A stretch of 14,163 nucleotides of DNA, taken from the NCBI GenBank assembly GCA_018882485.1, contig VERU01000016.1:1-14163 (forward strand), in the 5' to 3' direction. Shown one piece after another: positions 1-7,055 of this stretch. The notes below the pieces were generated by a model. It made no database searches and had not been told where the DNA came from. It saw nothing but the letters and a program-made list of their open reading frames with translations. Position numbers and translations under genes: made by a program. Source of the stretch: Rhodoferax sp. (GTDB taxonomy: Bacteria > Pseudomonadota > Gammaproteobacteria > Burkholderiales > Burkholderiaceae_C). Numbering within the stretch: the stretch's first letter is position 1; each line of letters opens with the position of its first letter.

Positions 1-1
1 T

Positions 2-1801
2 TCCATGCGCGTGCTCGACGGCGCCTGCATGGTGTACTGTGCCGTCGGCGGCGTGCAGCCCCAGTCCGAGACGGTCTGGCGCCAGGCCAACAAGTACCGG
101 GTGCCCCGGCTTGCGTTCGTCAACAAGATGGACCGTACAGGCGCCAATTTCTTCAAGGTCTATGACCAGATGAAACTGCGTCTGAAGGCCAATCCGGTGC
201 CCATCGTGATCCCGATCGGTGCGGAGGAGCACTTCACCGGTGTCGTGGACCTGCGCAAGATGAAGGCCATCATCTGGGACGAGGCTTCCCAGGGCATGAA
301 GTTCACCTTCGGCGATATCCCGGCGGATCTGGTGGAGTCGGCCAAGGAGTGGCGCGAGAAGATGGTGGAAGCTGCGGCCGAAGCCAATGAGGAACTGATG
401 AACAAGTACCTCGAAGAAGGCGACCTGACGGAGAGCGAAATCACCCAGGGCCTGCGCACCCGCACCATTGCTGGCGAAATCCAGCCGATGCTGTGCGGCA
501 CCGCCTTCAAGAACAAGGGTGTGCAACGCATGCTCGATGCGGTCATCGAACTGATGCCCTCGCCCCTGGACATTCCGCCGGTCGCCGGCACCGACGACTC
601 CGAAGTCGAAACCACCCGCAAGGCCGACGACGGCGAGAAGTTCGCAGCGCTGGCCTTCAAGCTGATGACGGACCCCTTTGTGGGCCAACTGACGTTCGTA
701 CGGGTCTACTCGGGTGTGCTGAAGAAGGGCGACAGCGTCTTCAACCCGGTGCGCGGCAAGAAAGAGCGCATCGGCCGGATCGTGCAGATGCACGCCAACA
801 ACCGCGAGGAGATCGAGGAGATCCGCGCTGGCGACATCGCAGCCTGTGTGGGCCTGAAAGAAGTGACCACAGGCGAGACCCTGTGCGACCCGAACGCCAT
901 CGTGACGCTGGAGCGCATGGTCTTCCCCGAGCCCGTGATCGCGCAGGCGGTCGAGCCCAAGACCAAGGCCGACCAGGAAAAGATGGGTATTGCGCTGCAG
1001 CGACTGGCCCAGGAAGACCCTTCATTCCGCGTCAAGACCGATGAGGAATCGGGTCAGACCATCATCTCCGGTATGGGTGAATTGCACCTGGAGATCATCG
1101 TCGATCGCATGAAGCGGGAATTCGGGGTGGAGGCCAACGTCGGCAAGCCGCAGGTGGCCTACCGCGAGACCATACGCAAGACGGTGGACGAAGCCGAGGG
1201 CAAGTTCGTGCGCCAGTCCGGCGGCAAGGGACAGTACGGCCATGTGGTGCTGAAGATCGAGCCCAACGAAGCGGGCAAGGGCTTTGAGTTCGTCGATGCC
1301 ATCAAGGGTGGTGTCGTGCCCCGCGAGTACATCCCGGCGGTCGAGAAGGGCGTTGTCGAAGCGCTCAATACGGGTGTGCTGGCCGGTTATCCGGTGGTCG
1401 ATGTCAAGGTGACCCTGCATTTCGGCTCCTACCACGATGTCGATTCGAACGAAAACGCGTTCAAGATGGCCGCCATCTTCGGCTTCAAGGAAGGCTGCCG
1501 CAAGGCCAGCCCCGTGATCCTGGAGCCCATGATGGCGGTGGAGGTGGAAACTCCCGAGGACTACGCCGGCAGCGTGATGGGCGATCTGTCATCGCGTCGC
1601 GGCATGGTGCAGGGCATGGACGACATGGTGGGTGGCGGCAAGGCGATCAAGGCCGAGGTGCCACTGTCCGAGATGTTCGGCTACTCGACCACGTTGCGGT
1701 CGATGTCGCAGGGACGCGCCACCTACACGATGGAGTTCAAGCACTATTCGGAGGCGCCGCGCAACGTCTCTGAAGCCATCATGGCAGCGCGCGCCAAGTA
1801 A
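2..1801 (+). CDS. fusA: Elongation factor G, 5' end outside the window
   Basis: EF-G is the ribosomal GTPase that moves tRNA and mRNA by one codon after peptide bond formation, and it helps recycle ribosomes. The frame is already open at base 2, where the codon is Ser before [11 protein letters not shown]. There are 599 visible residues and a TAA stop. The G4 motif NKMD is at fragment residue 41, against about 142 in E. coli, so roughly 100 N-terminal residues (P-loop, switch I and DTPGH) lie to the left. Domain II begins near fragment residue 215 ([16 protein letters not shown]). Domain IV shows [11 protein letters not shown] and the tip segment [13 protein letters not shown]. Domain V shows [20 protein letters not shown]. 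The C-terminus EAIMAARAK is typical for Burkholderiales. The methionine at base 5 is internal, not a start. The sequence reads as the canonical housekeeping EF-G rather than a divergent paralogue. Its position directly before the trpT-linked tuf is unusual; see the findings. Confidence 0.97.
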   Translation, partial: SMRVLDGACMVYCAVGGVQPQSETVWRQANKYRVPRLAFVNKMDRTGANFFKVYDQMKLRLKANPVPIVIPIGAEEHFTGVVDLRKMKAIIWDEASQGMKFTFGDIPADLVESAKEWREKMVEAAAEANEELMNKYLEEGDLTESEITQGLRTRTIAGEIQPMLCGTAFKNKGVQRMLDAVIELMPSPLDIPPVAGTDDSEVETTRKADDGEKFAALAFKLMTDPFVGQLTFVRVYSGVLKKGDSVFNPVRGKKERIGRIVQMHANNREEIEEIRAGDIAACVGLKEVTTGETLCDPNAIVTLERMVFPEPVIAQAVEPKTKADQEKMGIALQRLAQEDPSFRVKTDEESGQTIISGMGELHLEIIVDRMKREFGVEANVGKPQVAYRETIRKTVDEAEGKFVRQSGGKGQYGHVVLKIEPNEAGKGFEFVDAIKGGVVPREYIPAVEKGVVEALNTGVLAGYPVVDVKVTLHFGSYHDVDSNENAFKMAAIFGFKEGCRKASPVILEPMMAVEVETPEDYAGSVMGDLSSRRGMVQGMDDMVGGGKAIKAEVPLSEMFGYSTTLRSMSQGRATYTMEFKHYSEAPRNVSEAIMAARAK

Positions 1802-1928
1802 GGCGCCGCACCCAGCGTATCCAACCGGTCTGCGACGGTGTGCCGCCCTGTTCCCGTGCGGGGCGATCCGGCATCACCGTGCAGACCTTAAACCTGTACA
1901 CGGGCTTTGCTCTTTGGAGAACGGACAA
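1802..1928 (+). other. fusA-tuf spacer with tuf ribosome binding site
   Basis: This is a 127-base spacer. A good Shine-Dalgarno GGAGA at 1916-1920 lies 8 bases before the tuf ATG and decides that start. I see no tRNA gene or tRNA remnant here, although relatives usually have tRNA genes just upstream of the trpT-linked tuf. I find no convincing -35/-10 pair. A weak CCCG/CGGG inverted repeat in the middle has no T tract, so no terminator is called. Confidence 0.6.
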
Positions 1929-3119
<1,191 letters not shown>

Positions 3120-3135
3120 TGGGAGTTGGACTCGA

Positions 3136-3211
3136 AGGGGTATAGCTCAATTGGCAGAGCGTCGGTCTCCAAAACCGAAGGTTGTAGGTTCGATTCCTAC
3201 TGCCCCTGCCA
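3136..3211 (+). tRNA. trpT: tRNA-Trp (anticodon CCA)
   Basis: The gene is a 76-base cloverleaf with an encoded 3' CCA at 3209-3211. The acceptor arm AGGGGTA (3136-3142) pairs with TGCCCCT (3201-3207), with one G-T wobble. The D arm is GCTC/GAGC. The anticodon stem TCGGT/ACCGA encloses the loop CTCCAAA, whose anticodon CCA at 3169-3171 reads UGG. The T arm carries GTTCGATTC. The discriminator is G at 3208, as expected for bacterial tRNA-Trp. Its place between tuf and secE is the arrangement known in betaproteobacteria and pseudomonads. It has no obvious promoter of its own and probably matures from a tuf transcript. Confidence 0.97.
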
Positions 3212-3234
3212 CCTGCCAGCAATGACACGGTGGT

Positions 3235-3290
3235 CAAGCAGGCCCGCCCTTCTGTGGCGGGCTTGATTGCTTGAGCAAGTGCCCGCCTGC
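3235..3290 (+). promoter_or_regulatory. Mutually exclusive hairpins in the trpT-secE spacer
   Basis: GCCCGCC at 3242-3248 pairs perfectly with GGCGGGC at 3256-3262 across a 7-base loop. CAAGCA (3235-3240) and TGCTTG (3268-3273) can extend the stem below an internal bulge. A second GCCCGCC at 3281-3287 can pair with the same GGCGGGC, and GCAGGC (3238-3243) can pair with GCCTGC (3285-3290). The two main stems cannot form together. There is no T tract after either stem, so a classical Rho-independent terminator is not supported. Processing of the tRNA 3' end, attenuation or transcript stabilisation before secE are possible roles. Confidence 0.5.
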
Positions 3291-3322
3291 AAACCGAGCT
3301 TAACGCGTTGAACCTACAGCAC

Positions 3323-3706
3323 ATGGCCAGCACACAAGTTGAAACAGTGAATACCGGGGCCGACAAGGCCAAACTCGGTGCGTCGGTTGCGCTGGTTTTG
3401 CTCGGACTCGTCGGCTTCTACCTGGTTGCCAAGCAGGGCCCGTGGGTGCAGTGGGGCGTGCTGCTCGTGGCTCTCGCGGCGGCGGTGGCTGTTTTTTTTC
3501 TGTCTGAGCCCGGCAAGTCGTTGCTGGCTTTTGGCAGGGATGCCGTTCGTGAATTGCGCAAAGTCGTCTGGCCAGAGCGCAAGGAAGCATTGCAGATGAC
3601 GGCCTACGTCTTTGTATTTGTTCTGGTGATGGCTGTGTTTCTCTGGTTGACAGACAAGACGCTCGAATGGCTGCTGTACGACCTGATCCTGGGGTGGAAG
3701 AAGTGA
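3323..3706 (+). CDS. secE: Preprotein translocase subunit SecE
   Basis: SecE clamps SecY in the SecYEG channel of the inner membrane, through which unfolded proteins are exported. The product is 127 residues. Two hydrophobic segments lie at about 15-36 ([17 protein letters not shown]) and 42-62 ([18 protein letters not shown]). The conserved SecE core follows: the amphipathic stretch [20 protein letters not shown] and a last membrane helix at about 95-112 ([15 protein letters not shown]). This three-helix form is usual in proteobacteria. The ATG at 3323 is chosen because [15 protein letters not shown] fits the family. An in-frame TTG at 3308 would add five residues, and neither start has a strong ribosome binding site. 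The stop overlaps the nusG start, so the two are translationally coupled. A run of eight T at 3492-3499 encodes part of the second helix, and the frame is intact through it. Confidence 0.95.
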   Translation: MASTQVETVNTGADKAKLGASVALVLLGLVGFYLVAKQGPWVQWGVLLVALAAAVAVFFLSEPGKSLLAFGRDAVRELRKVVWPERKEALQMTAYVFVFVLVMAVFLWLTDKTLEWLLYDLILGWKK

Positions 3707-4314
3707 CGAACGAACTTGCAGACGCGTTGCCGCAGGCTGACGCAAACTCCGCCCCTGCGCCAGTGGGATCACCGGCCCATCCCGACTTGCGTTGGTATGT
3801 GGTTCACGCCTACTCCGGCATGGAGAAGGCCGTGGAACGAAACATCATCGAGCGCATCAACCGGGCTGGTATGCAGAACCTGTTCGGGAGGATTCTGGTT
3901 CCGATGGAAGAGGTGGTCGAAGTCCGCAATGGCCAGAAGAAGACCACCGAGCGGAAGTTCTTCCCGGGTTATGTGCTGGTGGAAATGGTCATGAATGACG
4001 ACACCTGGCATTTGGTGAAGCACACCAACAAGGTCACAGGCTTTGTGGGGGGGGCCAAGAACCGGCCGGCACCGATCTCCGAGTCTGAGGTCATGAAGAT
4101 TGTGAACCAGATGCAGGAAGGTACCGAGAAGCCCCGGCACAAGGTGGAGTTCCTGGTCGGGGAGTTTGTGCGTATCAAGGAAGGTCCTTTCACCGACTTC
4201 AACGGGTCGGTGGAAGATGTCAATTACGAAAAAAGCAAAGTGCGCGTGTCGGTCACGATTTTTGGTCGTGCCACGCCGGTGGAACTGGACTTTTCCCAGA
4301 TCGAAAAAACCTGA
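3703..4314 (+). CDS. nusG: Transcription termination/antitermination protein NusG
   Basis: NusG binds the clamp of RNA polymerase through its N-terminal (NGN) domain and suppresses pausing. Its C-terminal KOW domain contacts Rho, or S10 when coupling to the ribosome. The GTG at 3703 overlaps the secE stop in GTGA, with a GGGGTGG purine stretch just upstream, giving 203 residues. The NGN domain begins at [20 protein letters not shown], with [12 protein letters not shown] and [15 protein letters not shown] following. The KOW part is [20 protein letters not shown], and the typical tail [12 protein letters not shown] ends the protein. A longer in-frame ATG at 3667 lies inside secE and is rejected. 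The N-terminal 25 residues before the NGN domain are a low-conservation tail usual for Burkholderiales. A run of eight G at 4047-4054 encodes VGG and is in frame. Confidence 0.96.
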   Translation: MTNELADALPQADANSAPAPVGSPAHPDLRWYVVHAYSGMEKAVERNIIERINRAGMQNLFGRILVPMEEVVEVRNGQKKTTERKFFPGYVLVEMVMNDDTWHLVKHTNKVTGFVGGAKNRPAPISESEVMKIVNQMQEGTEKPRHKVEFLVGEFVRIKEGPFTDFNGSVEDVNYEKSKVRVSVTIFGRATPVELDFSQIEKT

Positions 4315-4329
4315 ATCGAATCCCGTTGT

Positions 4330-4352
4330 CCGCACCTTTCGACTCGGTGCGG
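4330..4352 (+). promoter_or_regulatory. Hairpin in the rplK leader or nusG 3' UTR
   Basis: CCGCACC (4330-4336) pairs perfectly with GGTGCGG (4346-4352) around a 9-base loop. No T tract follows. GACTC in the loop (4341-4345) can also pair with GAGTC at 4366-4370, so an alternative fold exists. It may be part of the nusG 3' end or the rplK leader. In E. coli, L1 represses the L11 operon through its leader, but I could not recognise an L1-binding motif here. Confidence 0.45.
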
Positions 4353-4373
4353 ATGTCAGTCTCGTGAGTCGTT

Positions 4374-4397
4374 AACCCCGGGGAGCCGGGTTGTTTT
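4374..4397 (+). terminator. Probable Rho-independent terminator after nusG
   Basis: CCCGG (4377-4381) pairs with CCGGG (4386-4390) around a GGAG tetraloop. AA (4374-4375) and TT (4391-4392) extend the stem past one bulged C. The T-rich tail TTGTTTT (4391-4397) follows directly. This would end the secE-nusG transcript or attenuate it before rplK, in line with E. coli, where rplK has its own promoter. I could not place that promoter confidently in the remaining 44 bases. Confidence 0.55.
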
Positions 4398-4441
4398 GCT
4401 AGAAACACCTGCTCGGCGTCATCACCCGCAAGGAGTCAAAC

Positions 4442-4873
4442 ATGGCGAAAAAAATCGTCGGTTTTGTCAAGCTTCAAGTTCCAGCCGGTAAGGCCAACCC
4501 ATCGCCGCCCATCGGCCCGGCGCTTGGTCAGCGTGGCCTCAATATCATGGAGTTCTGCAAGGCGTTCAATGCCCAGACCCAGGGTATTGAGCCCGGTCTG
4601 CCTTTGCCTGTGGTCATCACGGCCTTTGCCGACAAGAGCTTCACGTTCATCATCAAGTCGCCGCCTTCGACGACCCTGATCAAAAAGGCCATCAAGATCG
4701 ACAAGGGTTCCGCCCGTCCTCATCTCGACAAGGTGGGCAAGATCACGCGAGCTCAGCTCGAGGAGATCGCCAAAACCAAGATGAAGGATCTGACGGCCGC
4801 CGACATGGATGCCGCCGTGCGGACCATTGCCGGCTCGGCCCGGTCCATGGGTGTGAATGTGGAGGGCGTGTAA
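4442..4873 (+). CDS. rplK: 50S ribosomal protein L11
   Basis: L11 binds 23S rRNA at the GTPase-associated centre at the base of the stalk. There it touches EF-G and, on stalled ribosomes, the stringent-response enzyme RelA. The product is 143 residues, full length. The N-terminal domain has [20 protein letters not shown], the proline-rich segment that thiopeptide antibiotics contact, then [14 protein letters not shown]. The C-terminal RNA-binding domain has [20 protein letters not shown] and SMGVNVEG. A strong AAGGAG at 4430-4435 lies 6 bases before the ATG. The stop TAA is immediately followed by the rplA ATG, so translation of the two is coupled. Confidence 0.98.
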   Translation: MAKKIVGFVKLQVPAGKANPSPPIGPALGQRGLNIMEFCKAFNAQTQGIEPGLPLPVVITAFADKSFTFIIKSPPSTTLIKKAIKIDKGSARPHLDKVGKITRAQLEEIAKTKMKDLTAADMDAAVRTIAGSARSMGVNVEGV

Positions 4874-5569
4874 ATGGCCAAGTTGACCAAGAATCAAAAG
4901 GCCCGACAAGGCAAGGTGGACAGCGGAAAGCTGTACCCCCTGTCGGACGCACTGGGCCTGGTTAAGCAGTTCGCGAATGCCAAATTTGATGAATCCATCG
5001 ATGTGGCAGTCCAGCTGGGCATCGATGCCAAGAAGTCCGATCAGGTGGTGCGTGGTGCCGTGGTGATGCCCAACGGTACCGGCAAGACCAAGCGTATCGC
5101 GGTGTTTGCCCAGGGCGCCAAGGCTGAAGAAGCTCGGGCCGCAGGTGCTGACATCGTGGGCATGGACGATCTGGCCGCCTCGATCAAGGCTGGGGAAATG
5201 CCCTTTGATGTGGTGATTGCTGCGCCGGACGCCATGCGGGTTGTTGGTACGCTGGGGCAGATCCTGGGACCTCGCGGATTGATGCCGAACCCCAAGGTGG
5301 GTACCGTGACCCCCGACGTGGCCACTGCAGTGCGCAACGCCAAGGCTGGGCAGGTTCAGTTCCGTGTGGACAAAGCGGGCATTGTTCATTCGACCATCGG
5401 TCGCCGCTCGTTCGACAACGGCAAGTTGCAAGGCAACCTTTCGGCGCTGGTAGATGCTTTGAACAAAGCCAAGCCAGCCTCCAGCAAAGGGGTATATCTG
5501 AGAAAAATGGCGATTTCGTCGACCATGGGTGTGGGTGTCCGTGTGGACATGCAGACTCTCTCGGCCTGA
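4874..5569 (+). CDS. rplA: 50S ribosomal protein L1
   Basis: L1 forms the mobile L1 stalk of the large subunit, which guides deacylated tRNA out of the E site. In E. coli it also represses its own operon by binding the L11-L1 mRNA leader. The product is 231 residues, the normal length. It shows [19 protein letters not shown], then [19 protein letters not shown], the hinge and domain II around [15 protein letters not shown], and the signature [20 protein letters not shown]. It ends [19 protein letters not shown]. The ATG follows the rplK stop with no gap. GGAGGG at 4861-4866, inside the end of rplK, is the ribosome binding site. Confidence 0.98.
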   Translation: MAKLTKNQKARQGKVDSGKLYPLSDALGLVKQFANAKFDESIDVAVQLGIDAKKSDQVVRGAVVMPNGTGKTKRIAVFAQGAKAEEARAAGADIVGMDDLAASIKAGEMPFDVVIAAPDAMRVVGTLGQILGPRGLMPNPKVGTVTPDVATAVRNAKAGQVQFRVDKAGIVHSTIGRRSFDNGKLQGNLSALVDALNKAKPASSKGVYLRKMAISSTMGVGVRVDMQTLSA

Positions 5570-5816
5570 TCGTTGGAAAGTTGGGGGTGGTTGCGAGACC
5601 ATCCTGACGCGGTGGGCCGTACCGGACATGTTCCGGTCGGGCCATCCAAGACCGTTGGCGCGCTTGTGGCTTTGCAGGCCGTGACCGCTTAATCCCGTGA
5701 TGGGGCCAACGCAGATGGCGATTCCGCTGCGCAAGGCGCAAGTCCTGAACAGTTGATCGCTGCAGTGAGGTGTACTGGCGAGCTTTGTGACCCGGTACTT
5801 TATGAAGGAGTAGACC
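5570..5816 (+). promoter_or_regulatory. L10-type ribosomal protein leader before rplJ
   Basis: This 247-base region between rplA and rplJ holds no gene. In E. coli and relatives, the L10-L7/L12 complex binds such a leader and represses rplJ-rplL translation. Here GGGTGGT (5585-5591) pairs with ACCATCC (5598-5604), allowing one G-T pair. ACCGGA (5621-5626) pairs perfectly with TCCGGT (5632-5637). GGTGG (5611-5615) pairs with CCATC (5642-5646) outside a small internal loop, giving a long interrupted stem of the kind that can carry a kink-turn. AAGGAG at 5805-5810 is the rplJ ribosome binding site, 6 bases before the TTG start. The call rests on position and these stems, not on a covariance model. 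A promoter may also be present but I see no clear one. Confidence 0.7.
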
Positions 5817-6338
5817 TTGAGTCTGAATCGCAGTGAGAAAGAAGCAGTCATCAGCGATGTGACTGGCCTCGCCGCTAAAGCTCAAACGCTCGTGATGGCG
5901 GAATACCGGGGTATCACGGTGGCCGACATGACCAAATTGCGCAATGCCGCGCGCAGCAATGGCGTCAGTCTCAGTGTGTTGAAGAACACACTGGCTCGTC
6001 GTGCTGTGGCAGGCAGTGGCTTTGCGGTGGTGTCCGAACTGATGACCGGCCCGCTGATCTATGGCTTTTCGGAAGACGCTGTTGCGGCTGCCCGTGTGGT
6101 GGCCGATTTCGCGAAAACCAATGACAAGTTGGTGATTCGCGGTGGTGCGTACGGCGGCAAGGCTTTAGACGTTAACGGCGTGAAACAACTGGCAAGCATT
6201 CCCTCCAAGGAGGTGCTGTTGGCGCAGTTGCTGGGCCTGATGCAATCCCCGATCTCGCGCACAGCGCGTGTGCTCGCGGCTCTTGCAGAGCAAAAAGGTA
6301 GTGGAGAAGCCGCTCCGGCTGAACCAGTTGCCGCCTGA
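5817..6338 (+). CDS. rplJ: 50S ribosomal protein L10
   Basis: L10 anchors the L7/L12 stalk on the large subunit and, in complex with L7/L12, represses its own mRNA. The product is 173 residues. The N-terminal rRNA-binding domain has [39 protein letters not shown] and [11 protein letters not shown]. The middle has [19 protein letters not shown], and the C-terminal L7/L12-binding helix begins after [16 protein letters not shown]. The start is TTG at 5817, supported by AAGGAG 6 bases upstream and by the family start. The first in-frame ATG, at 5895, would remove conserved residues. The rare start codon may lower the expression of L10 relative to L7/L12, of which each ribosome needs several copies. 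Confidence 0.96.
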   Translation: MSLNRSEKEAVISDVTGLAAKAQTLVMAEYRGITVADMTKLRNAARSNGVSLSVLKNTLARRAVAGSGFAVVSELMTGPLIYGFSEDAVAAARVVADFAKTNDKLVIRGGAYGGKALDVNGVKQLASIPSKEVLLAQLLGLMQSPISRTARVLAALAEQKGSGEAAPAEPVAA

Positions 6339-6380
6339 TGGCGCAATCCGTACTAACCAATCAACTGACAGGAAATCAAC

Positions 6381-6755
6381 ATGGCATTCGATAAAGACGC
6401 ATTTTTGACCGCTCTCGACAGCATGACGGTCATGGAACTCAATGACCTGGTCAAGGCCATCGAGACGAAGTTTGGTGTGAGCGCCGCCGCCATGGCTGCA
6501 CCTGCTGCCGGCGGTGCGGCTGCCGCTCCGGCTGCTGAAGAGAAGACCGAATTCAACGTGGTTCTGCTGGATGCCGGCGCCAACAAGGTCTCGGTCATCA
6601 AGGCGGTACGTGAAATCACCGGCCTGGGCCTGAAGGAGGCCAAGGATCTGGTGGATGGCGCGCCCAAGAACGTGAAGGAAGGCATTGCCAAGGCCGACGC
6701 TGAAGCCGCGCTGAAGAAGCTGGTGGATGCAGGCGCCAAGGCCGAGTTGAAATAA
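6381..6755 (+). CDS. rplL: 50S ribosomal protein L7/L12
   Basis: L7/L12 is the multicopy stalk protein that recruits EF-G, EF-Tu and other GTPases to the ribosome. The product is 124 residues. The N-terminal dimerisation domain (about 1-33) binds L10 and shows the segment [19 protein letters not shown]. An alanine/proline/glycine-rich hinge covers about 35-53. The C-terminal factor-binding domain has [40 protein letters not shown] and the end [23 protein letters not shown] at about 6371 serves as ribosome binding site. It lies 42 bases after rplJ and belongs to the same transcript. Confidence 0.98.
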   Translation: MAFDKDAFLTALDSMTVMELNDLVKAIETKFGVSAAAMAAPAAGGAAAAPAAEEKTEFNVVLLDAGANKVSVIKAVREITGLGLKEAKDLVDGAPKNVKEGIAKADAEAALKKLVDAGAKAELK

Positions 6756-7055
6756 TTCACCCGACCCAGAGGCTGGATTGCAGTAGCGGTCCAGCCTCTG
6801 CTGCTTGCAGAGTGCACCGGACAGCTTCCACCCGGGTGTTGTTCAGTGTCTTCTGAATCCGACTGCGGAAGATGCCTTGGTACGGGCCGCATGCAACGTG
6901 CGGTTGTCAGCCATTGATTGGTAGGGGCCAATCGCCAAGTAGAGCCTGTGCGCGAGGTGTGCGAACCTGCCCGCTGTAAGGGGGTGCGCGCCAAGCCATG
7001 GTTTCGTCAGTTGATCAGGATCCCAGGATTCCTTTTGTCTTTGCCCGGAGACCCC
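6756..7055 (+). promoter_or_regulatory. Structured rplL-rpoB spacer and rpoB leader
   Basis: This is a 300-base gap with no gene. The strongest element is a perfect 11-bp stem at 6767-6800 (listed separately). Further inverted repeats are the palindrome CACCCGGGTG (6829-6838), CCGCA/TGCGG (6887-6891 and 6899-6903) and GATTGG/CCAATC around TAGGGG (6916-6933). In E. coli this spacer has an attenuator and an RNase III site that set the ratio of ribosomal protein to polymerase mRNA, and a similar role is likely here. GGAG at 7047-7050, 5 bases before the ATG at 7056, fixes the rpoB start. The frame open from 6918 is upstream read-through with no ribosome binding site. Confidence 0.65.
6767..6800 (+). 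promoter_or_regulatory. Perfect 11-bp stem-loop after rplL
   Basis: CAGAGGCTGGA (6767-6777) pairs without mismatch with TCCAGCCTCTG (6790-6800) around a 12-base loop. The following bases, CTGCTTGCAG, are not T-rich, so this looks like an attenuator or an RNA-processing hairpin rather than a full terminator. It starts only 11 bases after the rplL stop. Confidence 0.6.

Noticed and set aside
1632..1928. 99-codon N-terminal extension of EF-Tu
   Set aside because: It overlaps the 3' end of fusA, has arginine/proline-rich out-of-frame composition, and the true ATG at 1929 has its own ribosome binding site and matches the family start.
1802..1928. Remnant of tRNA-Thr, tRNA-Gly or tRNA-Tyr upstream of tuf
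   Set aside because: No GGTTCRA-type T-arm, no CCA end and no cloverleaf can be drawn in this spacer.
3667..3702. Longer NusG starting at an in-frame ATG inside secE
   Set aside because: The added residues are secE sequence in another frame. The GTG at 3703 overlapping the secE stop is the better start.
4436..5851. 471-codon open frame on the - strand across rplK, rplA and the rplJ leader
   Set aside because: Low-complexity antisense product opposite two certain ribosomal protein genes.
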